64,000 nucleotides of DNA from assembly GCA_002483345.1 (NCBI GenBank), contig DLHS01000009.1, positions 4,571 through 68,570 on the forward strand, given 5' to 3'. Position numbers and translations under genes: made by a program. The DNA comes from Bacteroidetes bacterium UBA7662 (GTDB lineage Bacteria; Bacteroidota; Bacteroidia; UBA7662). Shown piece after piece: positions 25,844 through 33,477 of this stretch (its first letter is position 1; every line of letters starts with the position of its first letter). Under the pieces are notes generated by a model, which searched no databases, was not told the DNA's origin, and saw nothing but the letters and a program-made list of their open reading frames with translations.

Positions 25844-27318
25844 GACTTTTTATCTTTTTTCAAAAGGTACAAAATGCCACCGGTCAACAGGCTGGCAGTG
25901 ATGGCCAAAGATGCCGGAATAGCAGGGTTTTTTACTGCTGCCTGCATCCAGGGGGTTAGTTCAGCGTAGTACACAACAAAATGCACCACCAACGCCATGA
26001 CCGATGCCGGCGCCACCACCCGCAGACCGGCCTGGGGTAAAAACATGCCAAACAAAACGGGCACAAAGGCAGCTGCGAAATAGGCATACACCCCGTTTTG
26101 CGCAAAAATTGCCACACTCAGGTTAGGTGCAACCAACTGCTGGTAGCTGAAATAACCACTGACTGCTGCCAGCAGGATGATTACAAGGCGATTAAGTTGC
26201 ATTCGTTTTTTATCGGCCAGTCCGCGTACGCCTGATGAAAGCGGGGGCAACAAATCATTCGTAATGGTGGTACTCAGCGACTGAATAAGCCCTTCAAGGG
26301 TGGAGATACCTGCTGAAATAAGCCCCAATACCACCACCAGGCCTATCCAAACAGGAAATTCCTGTACAACGTAGGCTGACAAAATAGCATCTGTCCGGAT
26401 TGCCATTCCACCCATCTGTAAATCAGGAAACTGCAAGCGGGCGTACAAACCTGTGAAGACAACGGAAAAAAAGATGAGCTCAACGAGGACTGCCACCGTC
26501 AGAAAACGGTTTACATCCTTTTCATCTTTCAGCAAAAGGGCTTTGGTAATGATGTGCGGCTGGCAAACGATGGCGATACCTATCATAAACTGGGCAAAGC
26601 CTATCTCAAACCAATCCCGGAACAATAAACTGCCCGGATTGGTGACCTCCACCAATACCGGATCGATGGCTTTCAGCTTGGCTATAAAACCATGCACGCC
26701 GGCACTGAAATGCTCATAACCCGACCCAAGCAAAAGAAAGGCCACTATCAGCATGAGTATTGCCTGTATCATATTGGTATAGACCATAGAATTGGCACCG
26801 CCAAACATCATATACCCGAATACAAAAACAATGATGCCAAGCAGTACCCAGGACGGGTCGGCATCAAGCGCCTGTGATAATATCTGGGTTAAACCAACAT
26901 GAATGAGTACAATAAAAGTGATGAGCAACAAAGCCAGAAAAGCAAAAAACAAGCCGTAACCCTGACTTTTGTACCGGCTGCTCATCCATTGCGCCAGACT
27001 CAGGGCCTTTACCGTATGGCCATATCGCCTGAACCCTTTGCTGAGTATTACGAGAGAACTCAGCGCTGCCACCGGCATAACAATGCCATAACTGATTACG
27101 CCACTGAGGCCATACATGGCAATAAAACCCGGATTGATGATAAAGGTAGCTGCACTTGTCATACTCGCCGCAAGTGCCAGACCGACGGCAACCGGTGAAA
27201 AATGCCGGCTGCCTACCGCATAATCTGACAGGCTTTTGATGCGCAGGGCTGCCCGTACAACTATCCAAAGCGTTACGGCCATATAGACCAGCAAGAGTAT
27301 CCAGGTGGCTGTTACCAT
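25840..27318 (-). CDS. Sodium:solute symporter (SSS family)
   Basis: 492 residues with about 13 hydrophobic helices. The N-terminus LLLVYMAVTLWIVVRAA and the conserved SLSDYAVGSRHFSPVAVGLALAAS plus MTSAATFIINPGF are typical of the SSS family (Na+-coupled uptake of organic acids, amino acids or pantothenate). It is flanked by an acyl-CoA synthetase (4-bp overlap) and a hydrolase (6-bp gap), so a carboxylate is the likely cargo. Specificity not visible in the sequence. Confidence 0.9.
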   Translation of the reverse strand: MVTATWILLLVYMAVTLWIVVRAALRIKSLSDYAVGSRHFSPVAVGLALAASMTSAATFIINPGFIAMYGLSGVISYGIVMPVAALSSLVILSKGFRRYGHTVKALSLAQWMSSRYKSQGYGLFFAFLALLLITFIVLIHVGLTQILSQALDADPSWVLLGIIVFVFGYMMFGGANSMVYTNMIQAILMLIVAFLLLGSGYEHFSAGVHGFIAKLKAIDPVLVEVTNPGSLLFRDWFEIGFAQFMIGIAIVCQPHIITKALLLKDEKDVNRFLTVAVLVELIFFSVVFTGLYARLQFPDLQMGGMAIRTDAILSAYVVQEFPVWIGLVVVLGLISAGISTLEGLIQSLSTTITNDLLPPLSSGVRGLADKKRMQLNRLVIILLAAVSGYFSYQQLVAPNLSVAIFAQNGVYAYFAAAFVPVLFGMFLPQAGLRVVAPASVMALVVHFVVYYAELTPWMQAAVKNPAIPASLAITASLLTGGILYLLKKDKKS

Positions 27319-27324
27319 GCTGCT

Positions 27325-28359
27325 TTAGCTTAGAAAAGTGTGGAAATGATTCAGAAACTCCGCTGGCTTTTCAATAAAAGGGCTGTGTCCGGTGTCTTCC
27401 ATCACAACTTCCCTGTAGCTGCCGCCATTTTTAACCAGTTCGTTCAGTACATGACGGGTCTGACTCACCATGGGTTGCGGCGGATAAATGCTCTCGCCGG
27501 GATAACCCGGTATATACCCCAGCTTGCCCAGGGTTCCGAAGTCAAATAGGCTGTTATCACTCACAATGAGGTCGTCGGAACCACGTACCCACAACACAGG
27601 TACCCTGATTGCCTTTTGAACAAAATCAGTCACCGCATTACCGATGTATTTGGGCGAAGAGGCGTTGATAGGTCCCCATTGGCCGGGTGCCACAAAGGGA
27701 TAATTTTCGGAAGTCACAAAGTCACCCGGATAACGATCGGGGCCAATTTTTTCAGTAAGCAAACTCTCCAGCAATTCTTCTTCCCAGTGCGGTACAAAAG
27801 GAGGTTTCCAGTAATAACTGTTCATTACCACCCGCGGGCTTGCCTGCGGATGGTCGCTGCTTTTATCTCCGGCAGCAATCAGTCTGGCAAATTCTGCATT
27901 GACAATACCACCGCCTGAACCGGCGTAATCAGGAAAACAAGGAGTACCTATGACATCCTTCGTCCCGCCAAATCCATACGGTGAAGCCGGATTGACAACC
28001 GTAGCAGTGTAAAACCGCTCGGGGGCTGTCGCCAGCAGCGACCAGATAATACCACCTCCCAACGAATGTCCTATCACATGGCATTTTTCAACGCCATAAT
28101 GATCCAACAACACCAACAGATCTGCCACAAAGTCACCAAATCCCAGGCTTCCGTCGATGCGCTTGTCTTCGGTATGGCCATAGCCCCTTAAATCAGGTGC
28201 CAGGCAGAAATAGTCTGCCGACAATGTTTCACCTATCTCCTGCCAGAAAACAGAAGAGGACGCATTGCCGTGAATAAACAAAACAGCAGGGGTATCCGGT
28301 TGCCCGGCGACCAGCACATGTTGCTGCAATCTTTTGGTAGCTATGGTGGCGGGTGTCAT
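27325..28359 (-). CDS. Alpha/beta-hydrolase
   Basis: Start chosen at 28359 (MTPATIATKRLQQHV...); the longer frame would add 24 residues resembling neither signal nor domain. About 344 residues. Catalytic triad visible: nucleophile in GHSLGGGI, acid in VRGSDDLIV, His in EDTGHSPF; oxyanion region LFIHGNASSSVFW and DLRGYGHTE. A long cap insert (YYWKPPFVPHWEEELLES...) sits between nucleophile and acid. Cytoplasmic, no signal peptide. It lies between a KAS III-like gene and a sodium symporter, so it may release or hydrolyse the acyl or ester product of this operon. Precise reaction unknown. Confidence 0.85.
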   Translation of the reverse strand: MTPATIATKRLQQHVLVAGQPDTPAVLFIHGNASSSVFWQEIGETLSADYFCLAPDLRGYGHTEDKRIDGSLGFGDFVADLLVLLDHYGVEKCHVIGHSLGGGIIWSLLATAPERFYTATVVNPASPYGFGGTKDVIGTPCFPDYAGSGGGIVNAEFARLIAAGDKSSDHPQASPRVVMNSYYWKPPFVPHWEEELLESLLTEKIGPDRYPGDFVTSENYPFVAPGQWGPINASSPKYIGNAVTDFVQKAIRVPVLWVRGSDDLIVSDNSLFDFGTLGKLGYIPGYPGESIYPPQPMVSQTRHVLNELVKNGGSYREVVMEDTGHSPFIEKPAEFLNHFHTFLS

Positions 28360-28399
28360 GGTAGTTGTTTTAGCGTATAGTTCCGGGAGATAACATGCT

Positions 28400-29389
28400 T
28401 CAAAAACGAAAAGCTGCAGCAGCAAAGGCAAGTCCGCCGCCGCTACCTATGAGAAAGATAAGGTCTCCCTGTTGAATAGTTCCTTTACGCGCTGCGATAT
28501 CGAGTGCCATGGGTATGGCGGCAGAACCCGTATAGCCATGTTTTTGCATGATATAGGTAGCCCTGTCGTGTGGCAGACCCAAAATATCGAGTGTGGCCCA
28601 GATGCTGTTGATGTTAATCTGGGTAATGAAGAAGTGGTTTATTTCTTCGGGGCCTACCCCAATCCGGTTGCAGAGCGACAGTGTCATCTCACTCCAGTAG
28701 GTAGGATTGAGTTCTTTGGGGAATTTGTGAACGAACTTCAGCAGTTGGTCTTGTTGGGCCACTACAGATTCCGTGACGGGCTGTTTGGTTCCCCCGGCGT
28801 ATATACCCATCCAGCTGGCATACTGACCCTCGGTACGAAGTTCGCTGGCCAGAAAACCGCGATTTGTATTTGTCTGCGCACTTACCACCACTGCCCCCGC
28901 GCCATCCGCGAAGAGTGTGACGGTTTTTTTATCGTGCAGATTGAGGTATTTACTCATAGCATAAGCTCCTACCACCAATACGTGCTGATAGCGGTTGTCG
29001 GCGATGATGTATTTGGAGGCCACATCGAGGGCTGTTACAAATCCGGCGCACGCTGAGTTCAGGTCGAAGGTACCCGCCTTTCGGGCGCCAAGGCGGTCCT
29101 GAAGCACTGCCGCGGTAGCGGGAGAGATGTATTCAGGGGTGTCGGTAGCTACTATTACAAGATCGAGGTCGGTGGCCTTTATACCGGCAGCTTCAAGTGC
29201 TCTGCCGGCTGCCGCTTCACACAAATCTGCCGTTGACTCGTCAGCCGCACACCAGCGTCTTTCCTCTATGTGTACATTTTGTCGCAGCCAGGTATCGACA
29301 TCTTCGCCCAGCAAATCGTTGAAATATTGGTTGGTGACTATCCTTTCGGGCACATAGTGACCGGTACCGGTGATGACAGCTTTGCGCAT
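28400..29389 (-). CDS. KAS III (FabH)-like thiolase-fold protein lacking the catalytic His and Asn
   Basis: 329 residues of thiolase fold, full length for FabH. The active-site Cys is present (NSACAGF, Cys114), so an acyl enzyme can form. A gap-free comparison of the C-terminus with E. coli FabH shows that catalytic His (VPHQAN) is Thr256 here (FITQIN) and catalytic Asn (HGNTS) is Tyr286 (HGYTG). The end GSGGGLAFAAAAFRF is otherwise typical. Without His-Asn, decarboxylative condensation is doubtful; relatives with changed residues act as acyltransferases or condense without decarboxylation. It lies 8 bp downstream of a FabG-like gene, in an operon with hydrolase, symporter and CoA ligase. Confidence 0.85.
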   Translation of the reverse strand: MRKAVITGTGHYVPERIVTNQYFNDLLGEDVDTWLRQNVHIEERRWCAADESTADLCEAAAGRALEAAGIKATDLDLVIVATDTPEYISPATAAVLQDRLGARKAGTFDLNSACAGFVTALDVASKYIIADNRYQHVLVVGAYAMSKYLNLHDKKTVTLFADGAGAVVVSAQTNTNRGFLASELRTEGQYASWMGIYAGGTKQPVTESVVAQQDQLLKFVHKFPKELNPTYWSEMTLSLCNRIGVGPEEINHFFITQININSIWATLDILGLPHDRATYIMQKHGYTGSAAIPMALDIAARKGTIQQGDLIFLIGSGGGLAFAAAAFRF

Positions 29390-29396
29390 ACTTAAA

Positions 29397-30140
29397 TCAA
29401 AGGCTTAAAGCGCCATCCACACTGATGCAGGTACCGCTGATGTAAGAGGCTTCGTCGGAAGCCAGGAAACAATAAATATTGGCGATGTCTTCCGGGGTAC
29501 CGAGACGGTTCAGCGGTGTTTTGGATTTCATCATTTCAATCACCTTTTCCGGCATCGCGGCAACCATATCCGTGGCGATAAATCCGGGTGCGACGGCATT
29601 TACCAGAATGCCCTTTTTGCCAAACTCCCTGGCCCAGGTTTTGGTCATGCCGATCACGCCTGCCTTGGTGGCTACATAGTTGGTCTGACCGAAATTACCG
29701 TATAAACCAACCACCGAAGAGGTATTGATAATTCGGCCATAACCCTTCTCCACCATAAAAGGTGTGATAGCCTTGGCACAGTTAAATACTCCGGTGAGGT
29801 TAACATCGATTACCTGCTGCCATTGTTCAGCTGTCATTTTAGCCAGGGTGGCATCACGGGTAATGCCGGCATTGTTTATCAGTATATCGATTTGACCGTA
29901 TTTTTCAACAACTGCGGCAGCGGCAGCTTCAACAGCCGCCAGTTGTGTGGTATTGACCTCCATAAAATCATGTCCCGGACTTATTTTTTCCGCTTCGGCA
30001 AGGGTTTCCTTTCCTTTTTCGGTTTGTAAATCCCAGATAACTACACGGGCCCCTTCCTGCGCGAACTTCAGTACCGCAGCTTTCCCGATACCGCTGGCCC
30101 CGCCTGTAATGACTGCCACTCTTCCACTCAATCGATTCAT
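29397..30140 (-). CDS. Short-chain dehydrogenase/reductase, FabG-like
   Basis: Start chosen at 30140 (MNRLSGRVAVITGG); the longer frame adds 44 residues not seen in this family. The 247-residue length is standard for 3-oxoacyl-ACP reductase. Motifs: nucleotide-binding TGGASGIG (12-19), NNAG (89-92), Ser142 in NTSSVVG, Tyr155 and Lys159 in YVATK. An acidic residue after the second strand (WDLQTEKG) leaves NADH or NADPH open. First gene of the operon; with the KAS III-like protein it suggests reduction of a 3-oxoacyl compound. A housekeeping fabG is probably elsewhere in the genome. Confidence 0.9.
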   Translation of the reverse strand: MNRLSGRVAVITGGASGIGKAAVLKFAQEGARVVIWDLQTEKGKETLAEAEKISPGHDFMEVNTTQLAAVEAAAAAVVEKYGQIDILINNAGITRDATLAKMTAEQWQQVIDVNLTGVFNCAKAITPFMVEKGYGRIINTSSVVGLYGNFGQTNYVATKAGVIGMTKTWAREFGKKGILVNAVAPGFIATDMVAAMPEKVIEMMKSKTPLNRLGTPEDIANIYCFLASDEASYISGTCISVDGALSL

Positions 30141-30545
30141 TTTTTCCGCTTTTACTTGCTCCCTCAAGTTACAGTAAGGGTACAGCTTGTTGTTTTCGGG
30201 AAGCGTTAAGTTAAAGGCCGACTTATAGTATAAAATGCATACAGAATCAATTAAAAAGCTGTAATACAGCAATTTGAGTCATTTTTTACAATATCCGACC
30301 CTTTTCATCCGAAAACAGCCTGTGCTTTCCGGATAATCCCACCAGGTGTATGATTGCTAAAAAAAATCTGCCCCCGAAAAACAGTCATATTTCAATCAGA
30401 AGGCAATGCATGGCCATTTTAACATTTCATTTGAAGAAGTTAACCGACCCTTAACGGAAGTCCGTGCAACCTCTGCGCAACTTTGTGCGTCTGATAAAAT
30501 GTAACCCAACTTACAAGACCCAACCAGACCCTAAGTACCCACGCC
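30141..30545. other. Divergent intergenic region, 405 bp
   Basis: Lies between the minus-strand fabG-like operon and a plus-strand gene for a small secreted protein, so it should hold both promoters. I found no exact TAnnTTTG box in either direction; the closest is CAACTTTG about 60 bases before the plus gene. A short dyad (GCTGT, TT-rich loop, ACAGC) occurs near 30250-30265. Nothing that looks coding. Confidence 0.4.
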
Positions 30546-30884
30546 ATGAAAAAGTTATTTGCCCTCCTGCTCCTGTCCGCCCTCGGTTTTCAGACTGCCA
30601 TTGCAGGTGGCACCCTGCATGCCGAAGATGTCAGTGTTAAAAAAATGTGGTCGAAAATCGAGAAAGACCTTCGGATTCCCGCCAAAGTCATCACACTCCA
30701 TGAGGGAGAGACACCTGAAGTCCACTTTACCCTTGATTCAACCGGAAACATTCAGGTTCTGGAAATTGAAAATGCCACTCCGTTTCTGGAAAAGCAACTT
30801 CGCCGCAGCTTTGAAGATATCCGTGCTGCCGGCAACCCTTTGATGAGCGGTCAACGCTTCTCTATTCAGCTGAAACTACAATAG
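30546..30884 (+). CDS. Small secreted protein of unknown function
   Basis: 112 residues with a clear signal peptide (MKKLFALLLLSALGFQTAIA). The mature part has two beta strands and a helix (EVHFTLDSTGNIQVLEIEN, then LEKQLRRSFEDI), an arrangement seen in small Bacteroidota periplasmic proteins distantly like TonB C-terminal folds. I do not know a function. It stands alone, with an own strong terminator 30 bp downstream. Confidence 0.7.
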   Translation: MKKLFALLLLSALGFQTAIAGGTLHAEDVSVKKMWSKIEKDLRIPAKVITLHEGETPEVHFTLDSTGNIQVLEIENATPFLEKQLRRSFEDIRAAGNPLMSGQRFSIQLKLQ

Positions 30885-30913
30885 TTTTTTTTCATAGATC
30901 AGATTTCGCTTTG

Positions 30914-30947
30914 GCGGACCAGTCGGGAGATAGGTCCGCTTTTTTTT
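30914..30947 (+). terminator. Rho-independent terminator
   Basis: Stem GCGGACC (30914-30920) with GGTCCGC (30933-30939), followed by eight T. Ends the small secreted-protein gene. Confidence 0.85.
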
Positions 30948-30953
30948 GCCATT

Positions 30954-30979
30954 AAAAAACCCCGGCGAAAGCACGGGGT
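30954..30979 (-). terminator. Terminator of the 27-residue membrane protein gene
   Basis: On the minus strand, stem ACCCCG/CGGGGT around a GCTTTCGC-type loop is followed by six T. It lies seven bases after the stop of the small gene at 30986-31069, which supports that the small gene is transcribed as a unit. Confidence 0.75.
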
Positions 30980-30985
30980 AGAAGA

Positions 30986-31069
30986 TTAATGTGGTTCCTT
31001 GGTGTAATAAGTGAGGGCGAACACAAAGCCACCCAAGGCCAATACTGCAAAAATTATCCAGCCGATCAT
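30986..31069 (-). CDS. 27-residue single-helix membrane protein
   Basis: Too short for normal gene calling. It encodes MIGWIIFAVLALGGF, then VFALTYYTKEPH, and stop: one hydrophobic helix of about 20 residues and a short polar tail. Evidence that it is real: an ATG-to-stop frame with strong membrane character and a terminator placed directly behind it on the same strand. It follows the frameshifted membrane-protein gene at 31124-31479 by 54 bp and may share its transcript. Function unknown; small subunits or regulators of membrane complexes look like this. Confidence 0.55.
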   Translation of the reverse strand: MIGWIIFAVLALGGFVFALTYYTKEPH

Positions 31070-31123
31070 AGTTTGAGGTTTACCGCTAAGGTAAGTCAAT
31101 AGCCCGGCTTATGCAAGCATGGC

Positions 31124-31479
31124 CTAAACGGCTGCTCTTTTGGTATTCAACCAGCGAAACATATACCAAAACATTACGAGCAACATCAGCAGGCTTAAGG
31201 CAATACCCGCAAAGCTTTTCCCGGCCATTCCAGACAACCCCGGATACACCCCCCACAAACCTGCATATCCCACCAGCACCAGCCAGCGGGCCATCCACAC
31301 CCCGCTACCCCGGTAAGTTTGCCGGGTGCCTGCATAAATAAGTACGAAAGCCAGTGGCAGACTGACAAAAAAAAGGGATAGGTTTGAGTAGCTCCAAACA
31401 GGGCACCGGCCTGCAACAGCATACTCAGGCCAAACATCCAAAGACCGGGGGCTTTAAGGTCTAAACCATTTCTGAACAT
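31124..31479 (-). pseudogene. Membrane protein gene interrupted by a frameshift at an A8 run
   Basis: Two overlapping minus-strand frames read as one gene. The first (from 31479: MFRNGLDLKAPGLWMFGLSM...ATQTYPFF) gives a good start and helix. The second (ending 31124: VSLPLAFVLIYAGTRQTYRG...FRWLNTKRAAV) carries the remaining helices and lacks a proper start. They meet at eight A on the plus strand (31367-31374). Nine would join them into an uninterrupted four-helix protein of about 118 residues. Unknown family. Could be a true frameshift, a slippery contingency site or a sequencing error in the homopolymer. Confidence 0.65.
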
Positions 31480-31683
31480 AAATCAAGTTTAGGAGGAGGG
31501 GACAATTTTCAAAGCAGAAGGCACAGTCTGCCAGCCCCGAACTGTGGTCGTTTTCCTCAGAATGTGGCATATAGCGCCAGTTAAGCAACAGATAATCTTC
31601 GTTTCATGCCAGAAAACAGCATTTTTTAAACTGGCACAACCTTTTCAATAGGGTAATCAAACATACACTTAATCATATTTATC

Positions 31684-32004
31684 ATGAAAAAAGTACTCTT
31701 GATTGCCGCCCTGTTTACTGCCACTACAGCGGTTGCTTTTGCGCAGACCGCCCCGGGCATCAACAACGAACCCACCGCACAGCCTGTGTCGGAAGGCGAG
31801 GATAAAAGCAAAAAAATCGAATTCAGCGCGCTTCCTGAAGCCGTTCAAACTGCCTTCAAAGCCAGCACGCACAAAGATTCACCGGTAAAAGAAGTGTTTG
31901 AAGTAACCAAGACGGATGGCAACATTTACAAAATTGTTGTGGACGTCAAGGGTACTGCTACCACTTTGAAATACAACGCCAAAGGCGAATTATTGAAAGA
32001 TTAA
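31684..32004 (+). CDS. PepSY-like secreted protein
   Basis: 106 residues with signal peptide MKKVLLIAALFTATTAVAFAQ. The mature part, FSALPEAVQTAFKASTHKDSPVKE...YKIVVDVKGTATTLKYNAKGELLKD, has the strand pattern and the C-terminal FNANGxLL-type ending of PepSY-like periplasmic proteins common in Bacteroidota. These may inhibit peptidases or bind partners; function here is not known. Followed by a terminator that shares a repeated element with the one after the RND operon. Confidence 0.7.
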   Translation: MKKVLLIAALFTATTAVAFAQTAPGINNEPTAQPVSEGEDKSKKIEFSALPEAVQTAFKASTHKDSPVKEVFEVTKTDGNIYKIVVDVKGTATTLKYNAKGELLKD

Positions 32005-32017
32005 AGCTAGGTATAGC

Positions 32018-32075
32018 TTTTCATAGGTTTAGTTGGTTAACCCCGCGGCTGTGAAGTAGCGGGGTTTTTTGTTTT
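32018..32075 (+). terminator. Terminator embedded in a repeated element, copy 2
   Basis: Stem AACCCCGC (32039-32046) with GCGGGGTT (32059-32066) followed by a T-run. The 5' flank TTTTCATAGGTTTAGTTGG and loop segment GCTGTGAAG match copy 1 at 13650-13708. The stem differs by compensating length (one more C/G), but the unpaired flank is conserved. Confidence 0.8.
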
Positions 32076-32121
32076 TGGAATTAGACCCGGCTTTTTTAGG
32101 TTAGAGGGACAAAGCCCCGCC

Positions 32122-33477
32122 ATGCCCCGCATACTCCTTGTTGAAGACGACATCCTTTTTTCAGATTTGCTGCAACAATACCTTGTAAAAAAGGGTTTTG
32201 AGGTGGTTTGTGCCGCTACCGGCCGACAGGCGCTCAGGGCGCAGGCGGATAAATCCTTTGAGCTGGCATTACTGGATTACCGGCTACCCGACACCAATGG
32301 GCTGGATTTGTTACGGCAGCTCAGACAATCGGCGCCCGCTATGCCAGTATTGTTAATGACTGCCTATTCCGACATCCGTCTGGCCATTGAGGCCATGAAA
32401 ATGGGGGCTTCTGATTATATCATCAAGCCTATCCATCAGGAAGAATTGCTGCACGGTATACAATCTGCCCTGCCTGATGAAAAAAACGCCCGACCATCGG
32501 CAGGTAGCAGTCCTAAGGCGAGCCACCCGGCCTCTTTTGTGAAGGGGCAGTCGGCCAGATCCAGGGAGGTGCAGGAGATGTTAAGCCTGGTGTCTCCCAC
32601 ACCCATTTCTGTCATTATCCTCGGTGAAAGTGGTACAGGAAAGGAGTATGCAGCAAGGTTTATTCACCAGAACAGCAAAAGATCCGACAAGCCATTCGTC
32701 GCCATTGACTGTGGTGCATTGGGGGAAGAGCTGGCTGCCAGTGAATTATTCGGGCATCTTAAAGGTGCCTTCACAGGGGCTATGACAGACAAAACAGGTG
32801 TCTTTGAACATGCAAACGGAGGCACGCTCTTCCTCGATGAAATCGGTAATCTTTCCTACGAAATTCAGGTGATGCTGTTGCGCGTCTTACAGGAAAAACA
32901 ACTGAGACGCATAGGAGAACAAAAGCTCAGGCCTGTAGATGTTCGCATCCTGGTGGCTACCAATGAAGACCTGAGAAGTGCCGTTCAGCGCGGAAATTTC
33001 CGGGAGGATTTATACCACCGGCTGAATGAATTTACCATTTCCCTGCCCCCCCTGCGCGAGCGAAAAGATGACTTACCCCTGTTTATCAGTCATTTTCTGG
33101 CTCAGGCCAATGCAGAGCTTGAAAAAAATGTGAGCAGTTTCAGCGGAGAAGTCCTGGAAATGTTTGCCAGGTACGACTGGCCCGGGAATTTACGTGAATT
33201 CAAAAACATCATTAAACGCTGTGTACTGTTAACCGCTGGAAATGAAGTAGAAAGCCGGGTACTGCCTGATGAAATTAAACATTATCAGCCTCAGGGCCTT
33301 GCTTCGGGAGGCAATAGCAGTGATCTGTACTCCAAAAGGGAAGAGCAGGAAATTCAACTGATACGAGAGGTACTTGAGAAAACCAGGTACAATAAAAGCA
33401 GGGCGGCGTTGCTACTGAACATCGACCGGAAAACCCTCTATGCCAAACTCAGGAAATACGGACTGGATCAGGATTGA
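32122..33477 (+). CDS. Sigma-54-dependent response regulator (NtrC/AtoC type)
   Basis: 451 residues in the classic order. Receiver domain 1-115, with acidic pocket VEDD, phospho-acceptor Asp52 (LLDYRLP) and Lys102. AAA+ domain about 140-365, with Walker A GESGTGKE (168-175) and the sigma-54 contact loop GAFTGA (215-220). C-terminal Fis-type helix-turn-helix (NKSRAALLLNIDRKTLYAKLRKYG). Activates transcription from -12/-24 promoters when phosphorylated. It ends in a 10-bp overlap with the convergent hybrid kinase gene, the only sensor nearby and a possible partner. Confidence 0.96.
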   Translation: MPRILLVEDDILFSDLLQQYLVKKGFEVVCAATGRQALRAQADKSFELALLDYRLPDTNGLDLLRQLRQSAPAMPVLLMTAYSDIRLAIEAMKMGASDYIIKPIHQEELLHGIQSALPDEKNARPSAGSSPKASHPASFVKGQSARSREVQEMLSLVSPTPISVIILGESGTGKEYAARFIHQNSKRSDKPFVAIDCGALGEELAASELFGHLKGAFTGAMTDKTGVFEHANGGTLFLDEIGNLSYEIQVMLLRVLQEKQLRRIGEQKLRPVDVRILVATNEDLRSAVQRGNFREDLYHRLNEFTISLPPLRERKDDLPLFISHFLAQANAELEKNVSSFSGEVLEMFARYDWPGNLREFKNIIKRCVLLTAGNEVESRVLPDEIKHYQPQGLASGGNSSDLYSKREEQEIQLIREVLEKTRYNKSRAALLLNIDRKTLYAKLRKYGLDQD

